Position numbers and translations under genes: made by a program. The notes beneath the pieces are model-generated. The model searched no databases. It had not been told where the DNA came from and worked only from the letters and a program-made list of their open reading frames with translations. Shown here piece by piece: positions 1 to 13,176 of a DNA stretch of 64,000 nt; positions within the stretch are counted from its first letter, which is position 1, and each line of letters begins with the position of its first letter. Source of the DNA: Amyelois transitella (lineage: Eukaryota > Arthropoda > Insecta > Lepidoptera > Pyralidae); contig NC_083513.1 of assembly GCF_032362555.1 (NCBI RefSeq), positions 7,130,001 to 7,194,000 on the forward strand, in the 5' to 3' direction.

Positions 1-2000
1 CTGCGGGCTTAATCTCGTTTTATACAATTCAGATAATTCACCAAAACAGTCACTTTTTTGCCTGAATAGAATGGACGTGACTGTTGTTCTGTAACCTCTT
101 TATTTTGTTAGAATCGCGAAATAAAACAGTTTCACACGAGAAACAAACAGCGCGGTCGTAAAAACAAAGTGAATATGATGCACCTAAAGTCGCAAAAACA
201 TATGGAAAAACTTTTCAACATTATTTCAAACAATGCAAATACAAAGTTTCAAAATTTATTATGTTGTTGAATTTCATTCTAATTATTCTAGCCAAAGTGT
301 GATAAGAAACTTTTCAGTTAAATTTTAAAGTAGGTAGTTAGCTACCTAAGTACAAAGCAATACGTATTATTCTCCATTTTTACAGTTGTCAGTCGTGTTA
401 ATGCAATGACAAGATTGAATATTTTGATGTATTGCAAGAATTAACCATTATTCAATGCCTACAAAATACGGGAGAATTTTAATACAATTAGCAATATTCA
501 TCATCGATTAAATTTATACGTCTTTTAGCATTTTATTTTGATCTTTTGAGAATCAAAATCACCCATTAGACAGCCTTTCATTAGATTTTAAGTGACGTTA
601 TCCTGTGGCTTTAGGAATAGGCTAATAGTTTTAAAAATATCCAAAATGTGTTGAAAGAAGTTAGTCGTAATAGTAACTCACGAAGAGCCATAAGGTTCAT
701 GAATATTTTTAAATCTTCGTCTTCTGTGTAGGATCATCTGCATCTCATAAAAACATTCATGAATTACATGGGATTTAACCAAAGTTATTACTTAGTCCTG
801 CGGTAGGTCGGGCGGCCCTCGTCTCAAGTTCATCTAAAACTAACAAAATTATTCACACTATTTTAGCCTTTATACAGAAGTATGAAGCGTCGTTATTCGC
901 GTGTCTAGATTCAGAATCCGATGGATGGATTGGAACTTGTGTGCTTCAAATCGAAACGCGCATTCTGTGAAGTGCTAATCCGAAACATATGCGACAAAAA
1001 AATACTGAAGATAAGGGTCAATTTCGAGTAGACGTCTCGCTTACTCATTCTATAAAAAGATGAGATCGACGCAAGGATTGACAATGACAAGCGTTTAACA
1101 GCCGCGTTTATTTATTCGTACAAGTATTCCCTTTTAGCGCGGAGACAAAAGGAGAAGATTCTTAGATAAGTGTTGTACGTCGGTTAGACAAGACGCTATA
1201 TTACGGTAATAACTTTAGATAGCGGAAACTCGAGACAGGATGGTTACCAAGCAGGATACATTAAATTAGGAAATGTATCTGGGGAGACAAAAGGATTGTT
1301 TTGTATCTCGTACAGAAGTAAAGTTTGGCGATAAATTTAATTTATTGCCCTAAAGTTTAGAGTTTTACAATTTCATGTTACTCGCATGATGACATATTGT
1401 ATGAAATGTAACGTTTATTCGGAAGTGTTGTTTCGCCCGTCTGAATACGAATGTCCTCTTATTTTGTTGTTAATTTTAAATGATTTTCAGAATTCTAAAA
1501 TTTTTATCAATTCATTAAAAAATACGTAGGTACACATTTCCACAAATCTAATGAAAGGCTTAAGTACTTTTTACATACATCAACAATATCAACATTTTAT
1601 TATTTTATGAGTACCTAGGACACACACAGGGCAATAGGGCATCACAGGGCGTAAAGCATACACCTATTAATACTCTAATGTCAATTCTAATTTAACAATC
1701 TAATCTAACTCCTTTAATTTTATATCATGAATTACAATCCTTCCTTCCTAGGCAATCGTTAAATCTAATAAAAGACAAAATTCCACACTAATTTTATTGC
1801 GCTATAACAAGTTTCTTTTTCAATGTAAGAGTTAGACCAAAATATGTAGTTAATTGTCCGCGTAAAGCCGAATGGTCTCGTATAGGGCCACAAACTATCG
1901 AATGTGTAATTGAGTCGTCGTGAGTCACCAGTGGAACATCTGCTGTGTAACGCTGTTGGGACGCGCTGTGGTATGTACCTAGCTGGTTAGTTTGAATAAC
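1..2000. other. Gene-poor stretch, nothing recognised
   Basis: AT-rich sequence without a convincing coding frame. The only reading frame of note is an ATG-less one on the minus strand near its end, listed separately. A TATA-like string near 1,058 with a GC-richer patch to about 1,330 could be an old promoter or noncoding exon, but nothing downstream supports a gene. Confidence 0.5.
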
Positions 2001-2024
2001 TTGCAAAGGCTTGGTTATTTTCAA
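1794..2024 (-). CDS. Possible 3'-terminal exon, unrecognised
   Basis: A 76-codon open frame on the minus strand that opens without ATG and ends ...KKKLVIAQ-stop. An AATAAA polyadenylation hexamer overlaps the stop codon, as is common for insect last exons. The residue mix looks protein-like rather than AT-rich noise. I recognise no domain and no partner exons were found upstream; a donor-like GGTAAG lies just before the frame. It may be the last exon of an unseen gene or chance. Confidence 0.2.
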   Translation of the reverse strand: MKITKPLQVIQTNQLGTYHSASQQRYTADVPLVTHDDSITHSIVCGPIRDHSALRGQLTTYFGLTLTLKKKLVIAQ

Positions 2025-2224
2025 ACCAAACTTACCTTTTCGGTGTCGATAATTTCTAGACCTCTTCTTCTCTCAAATACTACAACTATTGTGAAGCGGT
2101 TGTATCAAAAAATTATTTGCAAAACTATGAAGTAGTAATTAGATTACCCACTGCAACCTGCATAGTAATACAATATTACAAAGTTTTTTTTTTGATCTGA
2201 GTACAATTTTTATTAGCTTCCGTT

Positions 2225-2395
2225 GCCGTGTAGTTCCCGGCACTTTAGAATAAGGCCACTTCCTCTCTTTCCCATGTATATCGTAAAGAGCGACTAAGGG
2301 ATAGAATAAGATAATAAATTTGGGCTTCTACTTTAAGGCTAAGTAGCTGAACGTGGCCTTGCAGCCTTTACGAGACGGTTTACTCTGTATATGTA
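2225..2395 (+). repeat. Degenerate copy of the abundant retroposon (family R1)
   Basis: Old copy of the most frequent repeat in this window, called R1 here. Its sense strand opens GTGCCGTGTGGTTCCCGGCA, passes through GGCGACTAAGGGATAGGC and TGAACGTGGCC, and ends GGCTCTGTCTACCCCG followed by a (TATG)n-like tail. This copy keeps the head and middle with many substitutions. Confidence 0.75.
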
Positions 2396-2399
2396 TTCA

Positions 2400-2720
2400 T
2401 TACTCTGACTGCACTAAAAATTCCTTTTTTGTGTGCAGACTGTAACTAAGAGCAACATACCACACAGCGTTCGATTCCCCAAGGCACTGTAAAGCGGTTT
2501 AGTTCCGGCACTCTTTGTTTTGCCCCCCGCTAATAGTGCCGGTGTATTATTTAGCGAAAACCAAAGGGACTTTAATGGACTCCACCAAACTAGGAAACGG
2601 GGGGCGAAAAGATTAGATTTCTTATCAAACAAAAACTCGCCCCAAAATCGAAATGCGTATCGTTTGAAAATAGTGAATTTGTTAAGTAATTGGAGATTTT
2701 TTGTTAATTGTGTTTTTTAA
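2400..2720. other. Gene-free stretch with GC-rich patch
   Basis: Contains a GC-richer segment with runs of C and G (2,523-2,605) unlike the AT-rich surroundings and two mirror-like GTGCCGG/CCGGCAC words. Reading frames on both strands cross it but show no family resemblance. Possibly the remnant of an old mobile element. Confidence 0.25.
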
Positions 2721-3004
2721 CAATAGCGTAGATATATTTTTTTATGAATTGAATGAATATTTTATTGAATGAGGCACAAAACCCCATTGTAGGTACTTTT
2801 AATTGTGAAAATATGAACTCAATTAATTATAAACTTATTTTTGCAAAGATTTTGTCGGATTACATTTTTCAACTGTAGGTATTCTTGCGATTTTGTATGA
2901 TAAAATAGCGATCATTTCTTAAGGATACTTAATACCTATTTACCACTTGCTAGAATGTTATTTTTATCAAAATTGACGATACCTAATCCTGTAAATCCTC
3001 TTGA

Positions 3005-3262
3005 TATATACATACATAAATTCACGTCTATATCCCTTGCGGGGTAGACAGAGCCAACAGTCTTGAAAACACTGATTGGCCACGTTCAGCTGTTTAGCTT
3101 AATGTTAGATTCATTCAAATAGTGACAGGTTGCTAGCCCGTCGCCTAAAATAAGAATCCCAAACTTATAAGCCTATCCCTTAGTAGGCTTTTACGACATC
3201 CATAGGAAAGAGCTGGAGTAGTCCTATTTTTTTCCTATTCGTGCCGGGAACCACACGGCACT
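3005..3262 (-). repeat. Near full-length retroposon family R1
   Basis: Almost complete R1 copy in reverse orientation: the tail side (TATACATACATA then CACGTCTATATCCCTTGC) comes first and the GTGCCGTGTGG head last. No pol III box A or B is visible in it. The ends suggest retroposition that uses a LINE-type 3' tail. Confidence 0.85.
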
Positions 3263-5950
3263 TCTTGATTTCTTCAATCTTCTTGTATATGTATTTAAAG
3301 CGCGGTTTTTATTTATTTATTAAAGAAATAGCTCTTTTTGCGTAAGATAACATGATGCATTAGTATTAGGTCCTTTTTCTACCATTAATTTATCTAACTA
3401 AATATAAAAAAAGAGTGATTGAAAAAATTGATCAGACCATCAAATCATCTTGTTGACAGACTGCATCCTGAATACGCAACTTATCAGAAGCTTATCAGTA
3501 ACGACGCCACTGTTATCGAAATCCAAAAATTCCAAATTCTGATCACTCAATTTTTTGTACAGCAACAGACATTTCCAATATGATGTGATGAGTGAAAACA
3601 GATGTAGACCATAAACAAAATTTTTAAGACAACTTCACCGCCTATTTGTATCTAACCCGTATCTTCATTTGTTACTCATTAAAACCCACATTGTAACTCG
3701 AATTGTATTTTACCCAAATACCGCAAAATGTCGTTTTCAATAACAATCGGTCATTCCATGTCTGTCCTCATGCGGGCTAGATGTAGTCCTGTATTTGTAA
3801 TTAACACCACTATTCGACACCATCACCACCCACGTCAATATTATCGCCCTTAATTTTAGCTACATGTTATTTTTCTAGCATTTTGTATCCATATTGGGTT
3901 CCGTATCTGAGTACTATCTTTTGTTGTTACGTTTAAAACGATAAATTATTCACTTAGACGGTTCTCTGGACTCAATGGTTTCCCGAAACTTGTATGTAAC
4001 AATTATTTTGCTAGTATAGATTAATTATTATTATTATCATTCAACCATCTAGTTGGGATGAAAATTTCCGCGTTTCAAATATTTTTGTATCATCAACAAA
4101 AGCATTATTAATTATCAGGATACATAAACTGACAAATGTCACAGCTGAACTACCTGGAAACAGATACTACAAAAAACCATACAAAACGTGTTTAGCTTCC
4201 CGATCGTTTTTCTGTAGATGCGATAAACGCAAATCCCTAAGGGATAAATTATGTTGATACGTATCAGTCCCTGCCCGCAGAATAGTCCCCCCCTAAATGT
4301 GCAACGAATATGGTTTTATTAACACGAGAAATTGAATTAGTGTCGGAGCTAATTATAGTTATGTCAGGAATGTGTTAATTTCGTGGTTTAATTGCATTTG
4401 AATTTGAAATAATGACCGTTTTACAGGCTAATGTTAAACGACTCCTACTACAAATGTTACATTATTTTACTTATGTATATTTTAACCATAAATATTATAC
4501 TACGACATGCTGGTAGGGCTAATCACCATTATAATATGCTGCTTTTATTAAATCTTGAAAGTCGATTATAGGTCTTTTTTTTTTTGATCTTATTCAGATT
4601 CGACAACAATCTCTTTTTGCAACAAATAATGGCAACACAAAAAATAAATCGCCGCGGGATACTTGGGACCTGCAGATTCAGTACTATTAATAGCAGCGAA
4701 GTGTTAAACTGTTTAGCGTAAGAGCCAATAAAGAAAGCCGGCAAAGGATATAACAATACCGACGGACGTCCCGAGACATCGGGCTAAAGTTTATTTTACT
4801 GTTCCCGCTAAATGGTGCAGTAAAAAACCGCCCACACAATATTATACCACGATATCCTGACCTTTGCCCTCGAATAAAATGTCCCAAGTCCCATTCGCAT
4901 ACTCCCGATATTTTATTAGTATTCGTACAGTCAGCTTAGAACGTGGAGTAGTCGAATTATCGACATTTTCTGTACTGATATTATAAAAAAGGAAATATGT
5001 AACATAAACATTCAAGTATATTCGTAGTATTTACACAAAAACTACTAGTCGATTTTGATGTTGACATAAAGATCAAATCTTTTAGGAGTACCTACATACT
5101 TAACATTGGCTACTTTTTCTAGAAATTATTACGAGACTAAATCCTCATGCAAAAACTAGAAAATAATTCGGGGCGATTAAGAAAATCGCCCCGAATTATT
5201 ATTTTCAGTGTTAAAAACTTCGGGTTCGGAAATTAATTTTCAGTGCTTTTGTCCTTTAATTTTTTAACCTTCTCACATTTTCACAGTCAAAAAGAATTGA
5301 TCTTGTTGTGATAACAGCTTTAAGGTTTCCTTCTTGTACGGGTAATTATCATGTTGACTTTACTTCATACTTCCTTCAATAATGGTCACTTACATTAAAA
5401 ATATTGTTGCTAGTTAAAAATGTTATATTCAGTAGCACTTACAACAAAATCAATTGCCCTTTTTATGCATTCCCATATGCCAAGTCGAGTTATTATATCC
5501 TCTTATTTTTCAAACAAAACATTTAATGTGTTTTCCGTCTACAATACTTTTACAGTGATGCCCAAAGTGTGGTGTGCAAACCTAAACAAGAAGAATAAAT
5601 TATTACTAGTTTAAGTACATTTCAACTAGTTACGAGAAAAAAAAACTACACAAGACCCCATTCCAATAAAACGACGCCAATGTATTAATGACTCTGAGCT
5701 ACGTACTTACATTAGTGGTATTGCTCATCGATTCGATCTTTCAGTGAGGGAAACTATCGTGACGAAATGAAATTAATATTTTAAGAATCTACCCAATAAT
5801 CACATAATGAAATAACTAGAACGTAGAAAAGGAAAACATGTTTTAAAATACCACCCATGTCCACCGAATAAAATAATAATAGGAGATTTTTCAAGTTAAA
5901 ACTTCTGCGAAGAAAGCTCATTAAAGGCAAATGTTAATACACATTAATAG
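3263..5950. other. Gene-free stretch
   Basis: No supported gene. Minus-strand frames near 4,529-4,887 lie in a slightly more GC-balanced island (4,640-4,870). They overlap each other, lack recognisable domains and look like chance frames. A perfect hairpin at 5,162-5,200 is listed separately. Confidence 0.5.
5162..5200. repeat. Perfect inverted repeat, 17-bp arms
   Basis: Arms AATAATTCGGGGCGATT and its exact complement are separated by 5 nt. The GC-rich core (GGGGCGATT) stands out against AT-rich DNA. No gene adjoins it, so a transcription role is not indicated. Confidence 0.9.
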
Positions 5951-5956
5951 ATAATT

Positions 5957-6175
5957 TTATTTATATTTTGTTTCATCAGCGTTAATATTTGAGAACCTAT
6001 GTTTTTGTGGTATGGCTGGCGCTTCTCCAGTTTTAAGATTGTGTTTGAAATTATAGCGACGTCTCATGAAAGCTTTCAAGATAGCGCTTGTCTCAAGCAC
6101 GCCGTATGAAGAGTTGTGGAGCAATTTAGGGAACAAATTATTAATAACTGCCTTGTTTTGGATATAATTTAGCAT
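5957..6175 (-). CDS. Possible small protein, 72 aa, unrecognised
   Basis: ATG-initiated frame (MLNYIQNK...) on the minus strand. It has a hydrophobic/basic N-terminal half, an MRRRYNFKHN basic patch, and a polar tail ending NADETKYK. An AATAAA-like hexamer overlaps the stop, so a short transcript could end here. The basic, Asn/Lys-rich composition recalls small mitochondrial proteins, but I cannot place it in a family. It could equally be a chance frame or an old retrocopy. Confidence 0.3.
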   Translation of the reverse strand: MLNYIQNKAVINNLFPKLLHNSSYGVLETSAILKAFMRRRYNFKHNLKTGEAPAIPQKHRFSNINADETKYK

Positions 6176-9100
6176 TTTCAGTGCCACTGTACTTACTGAA
6201 ATCTTCCCTGTGTTTTATTTTCTATTGAAACTACGACTAATTTTTTACAAAATATCACCAAAATCTCTCAATTGACTTTCATATGCTTTATTCAAACAGA
6301 TCACGCAAGACGTTTCACAAATTGACTCAGTCTTTTATTCCCACTTTCGCGATCAGATTGAGTGGGATATTACTCATAATAACTCAAAGGGCTAACGATA
6401 ACACGGTGCAATTTATCGCTTACAAGTCTGCTTATATCAATTACATCTGGCAGTTCGGTATTATTCATCTCCAGCTAATATTATGCCCACTTTGCGCTTC
6501 TTTTCTTTTGGTTTCTCACGCATTGTAGACTAATGTATTTGAGATATGAACTTACTAAATTGAGTGGGTGTAAAACTTATCTAATAACTTAACTCTTTCT
6601 TTTAAAAGTAAAATAGTTAATAATGCTTAAAATGAAATTAAATTCACTTTATTAATGGCAATTAAGAAGACGAACGCCAAGTCTTTTGGCGAACTTTAAC
6701 GTTATATATTTTTTTTCTATTTAGATAGATACCATTCAATAAATTATATATAATTTACTAACGTTAGCAATTTTACGGCCTAAAAGAATAATAAAATATA
6801 TCTATTAACATGCTTCGTAGAAAATGCTCACGGCTAACTTAGAAATACCTAATCATGAATAGGTAGCTTATATATATTAAATCGCACTTAAATAGAACGT
6901 AAAAATTAAAACAATAAATTTTGTCTGGTCTAAAGTGTGCGTTCTAAAGAGGTAGAAAGTTAAAGGTCGTTAGAACAACTATCTTCATCGGTGGTTTATT
7001 GGCCCCTGAGCCGTTCAACTTGTTTAGTTTTATTGGGCTTAAGTCGTTTATCGTATTAACTCAGTTACATTATCTCACTTATTGTAGGGTGTTTGATAAA
7101 CCCACCAATTTGAATGTATCTTTGTTTCCTTTAAGCCAATTTGCCGCGGGGGCAGAATTAGCCTGACTTGGCTGTAATTATTACATTTTAGAGAATTTTT
7201 GGTAATCTCCATAAGTTATTCAACTCATTTTTTATGTAAAATAGTGGACATTATACAATCAAAGTAAAAAACTTAAGTAGGTATTTATCAATTCGATATA
7301 ATGAGGAAAATATAATATTTCTTTCACATTTAAAAAAAAATATTATGTAGGTACCTTACATACATAATATTGTTTACAGCTCACATACTTACCTATAAAA
7401 CAATATTGAATTAAAAAAAATTGCTATTTCACATAAAATAAAACGCTGTGCCTAATGAAAAAAATCAATGCTAAACATTTTCAAAAAACCGTCATACAAA
7501 TACTACCAGAGATTAATTGATAGCGGACGAGCAACCAATGCATACGACATAAAATCAATACGGGCATGATGGATGATTTTAATTAAACCCACATCAACCT
7601 GTTAGCTGACAAAATGAGCTTATAATAGACTCTTGTACACATAGCCTTAGGCTGGTCATTAGTTGAGAGATTAGATCTTCGAATAGTATGTATTAAAGTT
7701 AGTGAGTATGAATTATCTTCAAGGAGATTACCTGCTTTTACGTAGCAAGCTTGTAATAGAATTTACTTTTCTAGTAGGTACTATATTTATTATTTATAGA
7801 CCAGATTAGTATCCTTTACAAACCAAATTCTATCAATAACAATAAAATACAAACCAATTTGGTTTGATCAATATCAATATCAAAATCAATAACAGATAAG
7901 TATTAATTTATGTTACCGCCATTTGTAGAGATCCAGCTCGACTTTTCTCATAACACTAGCCGTGTTTTCTATTTAAACACTTTTACAATTAAAGAGTTAT
8001 AATATGTATTTGTAATTATATTAAAAATTTTATGATATAAGAAGGAACAAAAAGATACACAAATTATGTGAATGAGTTTACAACGGGCGCAATTTGAAAA
8101 CATAGGTACTATATACACTTATTTATTCCAATATAAGTAGGTACATATAGTTTCAATACATTGAAATTGATAAAAAGGCAAAGAAAAACTTTTTTAATAA
8201 CTTATGTATACCTACGTCTCAGTAATGACGTCTAAGTAACTGAAAGAAATAAACCACAAAGGTTCTTATAGTTAAATTTCGGATATAATTTTCCTAGAGA
8301 AAAATTCGTTAATCATCAAAAAAGTACTTACCTACATGAACTCGAAAACATAACACGATCGAGTATTAAAAGCCTTTCTTTCCGACTGTTTAGATTAGAC
8401 CGGTACAAAGTATGGCGAATAAGTATTTAAGACTCAACGGGTGACCCTTTCGTAAAGTTCAAATGGTACCCATTAGTGTAATTAACGCTTAAGTTTATCT
8501 ATATTTGTTTCTACTTAAATTTTATCCTTAGTATTTACTACTTAAGGTATAAAATATGATGTGCTGGTTTCAGCTCACCGAAATTGCAAATAGATTTCTA
8601 AAATGATGATGTCCTAGATTTTAAGACCAGATACCTATTATAGCATACTTTTCTAGCATTTCTTTTTTTAAATAAAGAAATTGATGGATGATTACATCAC
8701 ATAAACCGTTACAATTTCTAAAGTATTTTTTTTCACTCTATTATTAGGTAGGTAGGTACCTATTGTTACTGTAAAAACCAATTAAGTTGACTAATAATGT
8801 GATTTCTTTTTAGCAAAATTTTATTGAATGAAAATAAAAGTCAAACTATATCTTACAAGTGACTAAAGATGGACCAATAATCGAGCTTTATAAAATTCAC
8901 ACACATGTAGAATCAAGAGTTGCGCCCTCTGCCCCCAACCGAGAGAGAATGAACAACCGTGAAATTACACATAAACCAACATTATAGTATAATAACCGAA
9001 GCCCATGTGGTCCATAAAGCCCAAACAAAAAGGCAAACATCTCCGCCTCAAACATAAACTTTAATTTGGGATTATTAATAGCTCTTGCTTTAATATTGTC

Positions 9101-10640
9101 ATTAATTTTATAGGATTCCGGGCGATGACTGTTTGATGTTTGAAGAAATGTTAACGTTTCACTAATTAGTTGTGAATGTATGTGCAGTGTGAAGTTTCAT
9201 TTTATTGCTACAGAAGATATCATTTTTAATTCAATGTGGTATTCATAAGTACGTATTTATAGGCAGGTAGTCACAATTTTATTACTATGAATAATAATTA
9301 AGTACAACGGTTTGTTTAATGTGAAATCGAATTCCCGGCGAGATTCATTCCTCTGAAATTTTCCAAAAATGTTAATTTTTTTTTTTAATTAGACGAAATT
9401 GAAAGGGAAAGAATGTTCACCAGTTAACTTTTCTCATTATAGAAATACTTAAAAATTATTGGTAACATTGATATGTAGATATGTACTACAAGTCACTAAT
9501 GAATTAGTAGGTATCTACTGTACTTAATTTAGAGGCGATATGAATGATTGACTACCTTAATAAGTTAGTATTAATTAATATTCATTTTACATTTACAATG
9601 GACAACAAATTTCCCTTGTCCCAAAATTCTGATTCCCCATCCTTCATTCAGAGTGACACGAACATAATTGGGGTCAAACATTCTCCTAAACACGGGGCTC
9701 CTTACGTGCTGTCAGTTTCACAGTCCAATAGCTCCACAAAAGCTGGACAAGTGACATGATGAAGTGTCAACTTGGTGATAAACGATACGGCAACTGAAGT
9801 GGCAAATGAGAAATCTAATTCTTCCTGTTACATAAGGAACTGTTATTGTATGGAGCAGACGTTAAAAAGAATAACTAAAATCTAGTTTGGTTTGTATATT
9901 TATAAAATTATCAATATAAGTATCAACTCGTCTTTCTTAAAAATTACATATAGTCCAAAAAATATTGTAGCGTTGTCCCAAGTGTCTCACACCAGCAGAA
10001 TTTAGACGGCCCTGCTAAACTGTAAGTAAGCCATCCACCATCTTCATTTACTATTTTCTTAACTTCTAGCTCCAGAACAAAATACCTATATAAAATTTAT
10101 AGGTGTTCAATCTGTCAACTCTATGCATCATAGTTCAATGTTTCGCCTATCGGCTACTGACGGCTACAGGCTCACCGCTGCTAGTTGACAGACCATGCAA
10201 TATGAGATCCATTCTAAAAAGGTATTGTCCTATTACTCGATATATTACTACAATATTCTTAACTAACACCTCAATACAGCTTCTGATGAACATTATGTAA
10301 GTGTAAATTCCTTGCCAAGTAAAATGTTGTGACTAATGTGGGAACATGAATTAGGAAAAAACAACCTCTTTTAGAGCAATTTTCAGACAGTGCAGAGAAG
10401 TGGATCAAAATAAAATTAAAATGTAGATAATACCTAGATAAAATTACACAGTTTTAGTGAAATATCCTATATCCTTTTTGATACTGTAGGCTCTGTCTAT
10501 CTCGCAAGGGAAAGAGTAAGATTTAGAAAAAAAATAGTACCTATGCAGAGTCGTAAGGTTCAAAGCGCCTATTTGAACGTCACGAATAAATGTATTTTAA
10601 GAAAAAATAGGTGCTACGTCATTACCAGTTAAGTATATAA

Positions 10641-10670
10641 TACATTCATAATGTATACATTATGAATGTA
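10641..10670. repeat. Perfect 30-bp palindrome
   Basis: TACATTCATAATGTA joined directly to its own reverse complement with no spacer, centred on GTATAC. It is AT-rich, so some chance contribution is possible, but exact identity over both 15-bp arms is notable. Confidence 0.9.
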
Positions 10671-12654
10671 ATTTTAATTCTACATTTCGTGTCCTACAGA
10701 GTTAAGTTCTACTTAAGCATGTTTTGAAAAATATAAATTAGAGTCATCAGTAGTAATCCGCCTATTTAATATCCCATTAATTACATGGATAAGTATCTAC
10801 ACGTAATATCACACCGCTTAAGACTTGATTTATGAAAACCGGGTGCATCAATGTGTGTGTTTGTTAACATCTCTGAAACCCAAAAACGTAGTACTCATAA
10901 CATCCGCTGCCGTAAACCATATACTTATTGTTAGGAATGCGATTATAATAAAGAATGCTTATCGCTTTATTAAACGGTGCTCCGGTGAACTATGGTCTTT
11001 GATAGAGACTCTCAAACTTTCACATTTAAAATAAGGTAACATTTATGAACTGTTTTCAAGGCTGAACGAGTGTTATAAAACTGACATGATTGTCGCCTTA
11101 TGTGCGCGGCCCCGAAGCAGAGTGGCGAAAGGGTGCAACTGGGAACATGAAAAATGTGTTGAGGTAATCAATGTTAATTAACCTATAGGTAATATTATTA
11201 CCTTGGAATTCTTTATCGTAAAAAAAAACTACAAGGATCCTTGAAAGTTGGTTCCTTAAAACTAATATACGTCTACCTAGACGAAATTCTCTTACAAAGG
11301 CCTCTAGTAAAAGATTTAAATAATATAGGTACAAATAGTTGTTTTAACATTCACTTCTCCTATTCAAAACATCAACATCAAGTCGACGTCATCCTTCCCT
11401 TCGAAATTAATGCAAGCCAGTCGTGTCATCCAATCCACCGAGCCATCAAACTGAGCCCTGCTATAAAGTGTGTCAAATTAAAAAGCCTTTGAACTCGCCG
11501 GGCACATAACCGTAATACTAAAAAGACTTGAAATGGACGACATATGTCCGCATGTTGGTTGGCGTGAATAATGCGATAAAAACCGTGGCCGAAAAGACAA
11601 AAACGGGCGGTGTCGTTTTAATTGTCTTGAAACAGAAAGGTTTGTACTAGTTACGACTGATGATGTTTTAAAAAGGAGATTTTTTTATATGTTATAGAGC
11701 CTAATTTTTGTTTTGTTTTTTTTTTTTATTTGAATATTATGCATAGACTATAGAAAATTATTTGAATGAGGACTAAGACTTGCAACGGATTTTCTTAAAA
11801 TTTAATTTATTAAAGTGCCTTACTTACTATGTCAGGTATAACTTTTGTTCATTTATTTTATTATGTCCAAAACATACAATATGTTTTTGTAAGTAGATAC
11901 AGCCAATTTTCTGAAGTTCTTTAATTTAAGCTCAGAATAGTTTAGCAAAAGTTAAGTTCATTTTTACTACGCGTATAAATATACCGACCTGTCTAATAAC
12001 TTTAATTGTATTTCAATAAATCGAGAATCCTGTCTGCATTCTGACGTCCCTGTTCGCGAGATTAGATCGATGCAACAGAACAGACACACACTTGAGCGTG
12101 TAACTCCCACGGCCACGGGATCTGTGTCAACATTCTGGATATGAACTGTTTTTCTTGGCGTGTTGGACAAGATATTCCTGGGTAGGATGATAAATATATG
12201 ATAATTTAATAGCCAATGGGTAGGTACCTACCTTATATTGTAAAGTGAGATGGCTGCACCAAAAAAACTTGTCCCTTGCTATGGATACATACACTAACGG
12301 TAAGTCTTCCTTTAGCTTCATAACAAGGTATAATTATTGCCAAGTCTTCCTGGCAATAGCTTTTTCTAGGTTTGGGACATGTGGATGTGACACGGATGGG
12401 ATGATATGCGATAGGGCTTGCCTATGGAGTGAGATCTCACACCTGTCTTAAAAACCTCTCACATAATTCTAAACAGGCTGGTGACGGTGACTCCCAGCTC
12501 ATTGGGCTATAATTAAATATTAAGTTCTCTACGAGAAATTAATAGGTAAGTAATTAGGTATGCATGCATAATGTTTGTTTCATTTAATGTGCTTATAACT
12601 TAGTTAACTATACTGGTAAAGTGAAGGCACTTAAATACATATTTAATGTTCAGG

Positions 12655-12765
12655 TCGAGAGGCAGGTGGCGGTCTCTGCCTTCCCCTCCGAGAAAGAGCT
12701 GTGATTTCATTGTTTAATATGTAACTAGCGACCCGTTCAGGCTACGCAGGGGTAGCATTTATAAA
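12655..12765. repeat. Old retroposon fragments (family R2 tail and a second repeat)
   Basis: 12,655-12,715 resembles in reverse the R2 unit seen at 25,554 (words GGTCTCTGCCTTCCCCTCC). It is followed by AACTAGCGACCCGTTCAGGC, a string I know as a common lepidopteran interspersed repeat. Both are degraded. Confidence 0.45.
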
Positions 12766-13176
12766 TTTAAACCTTTCTCAGAAAACACTTTTTCCAACAG
12801 ACAGAGAAAATAAAGGGACTATAATAAGTAGTGATACCTAATGATGTACTAAGTATTAGGAACATGATAGTGATAGTACCTATGCGAAAATTGGCATTAG
12901 AAAAAATTGGTCCGACTTTCTTAATTTAAAATGAACTCGATTCTCTGAGGTCCTACTTGTTTAGATAATTTGAACTGTAGAATATAACAACTGTATTTAC
13001 TTTACTTTTGTATATTAGTTTTCAGTTTCATGGAAATGAATTCCTACTTGCTATGCATATTTAAATTGACAGCTTGACATTGACACAAACGGGAAAATAA
13101 CTTTTCGCCAATGTTTTCTATTGTGTAACAAATAAAAGTCCTCTAATTTATTAACCACTAAATAAATATCTTGAAA

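Larger units (their letters stand above)
6190..13170. other. Long gene-poor stretch
   Basis: About 7 kb of AT-rich DNA without a supported gene. It holds a short R1 tail fragment near 10,486, a perfect 30-bp palindrome at 10,641 and old retroposon pieces around 12,655-12,760. The short frames present (for example 9,544-9,759, 10,825-11,034, 11,241-11,492, 12,245-12,451) have no domain, signal peptide or splice support. Confidence 0.5.

Noticed and set aside
4640-4887. Overlapping minus-strand frames in a GC-balanced island
   Set aside because: Two overlapping frames of similar length with no domain. The composition suggests an old element remnant rather than coding sequence.
10486-10512. R1 tail fragment (GGCTCTGTCTATCTCGCAAG)
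   Set aside because: Probably real but only about 27 bp, too short to list as an independent element.
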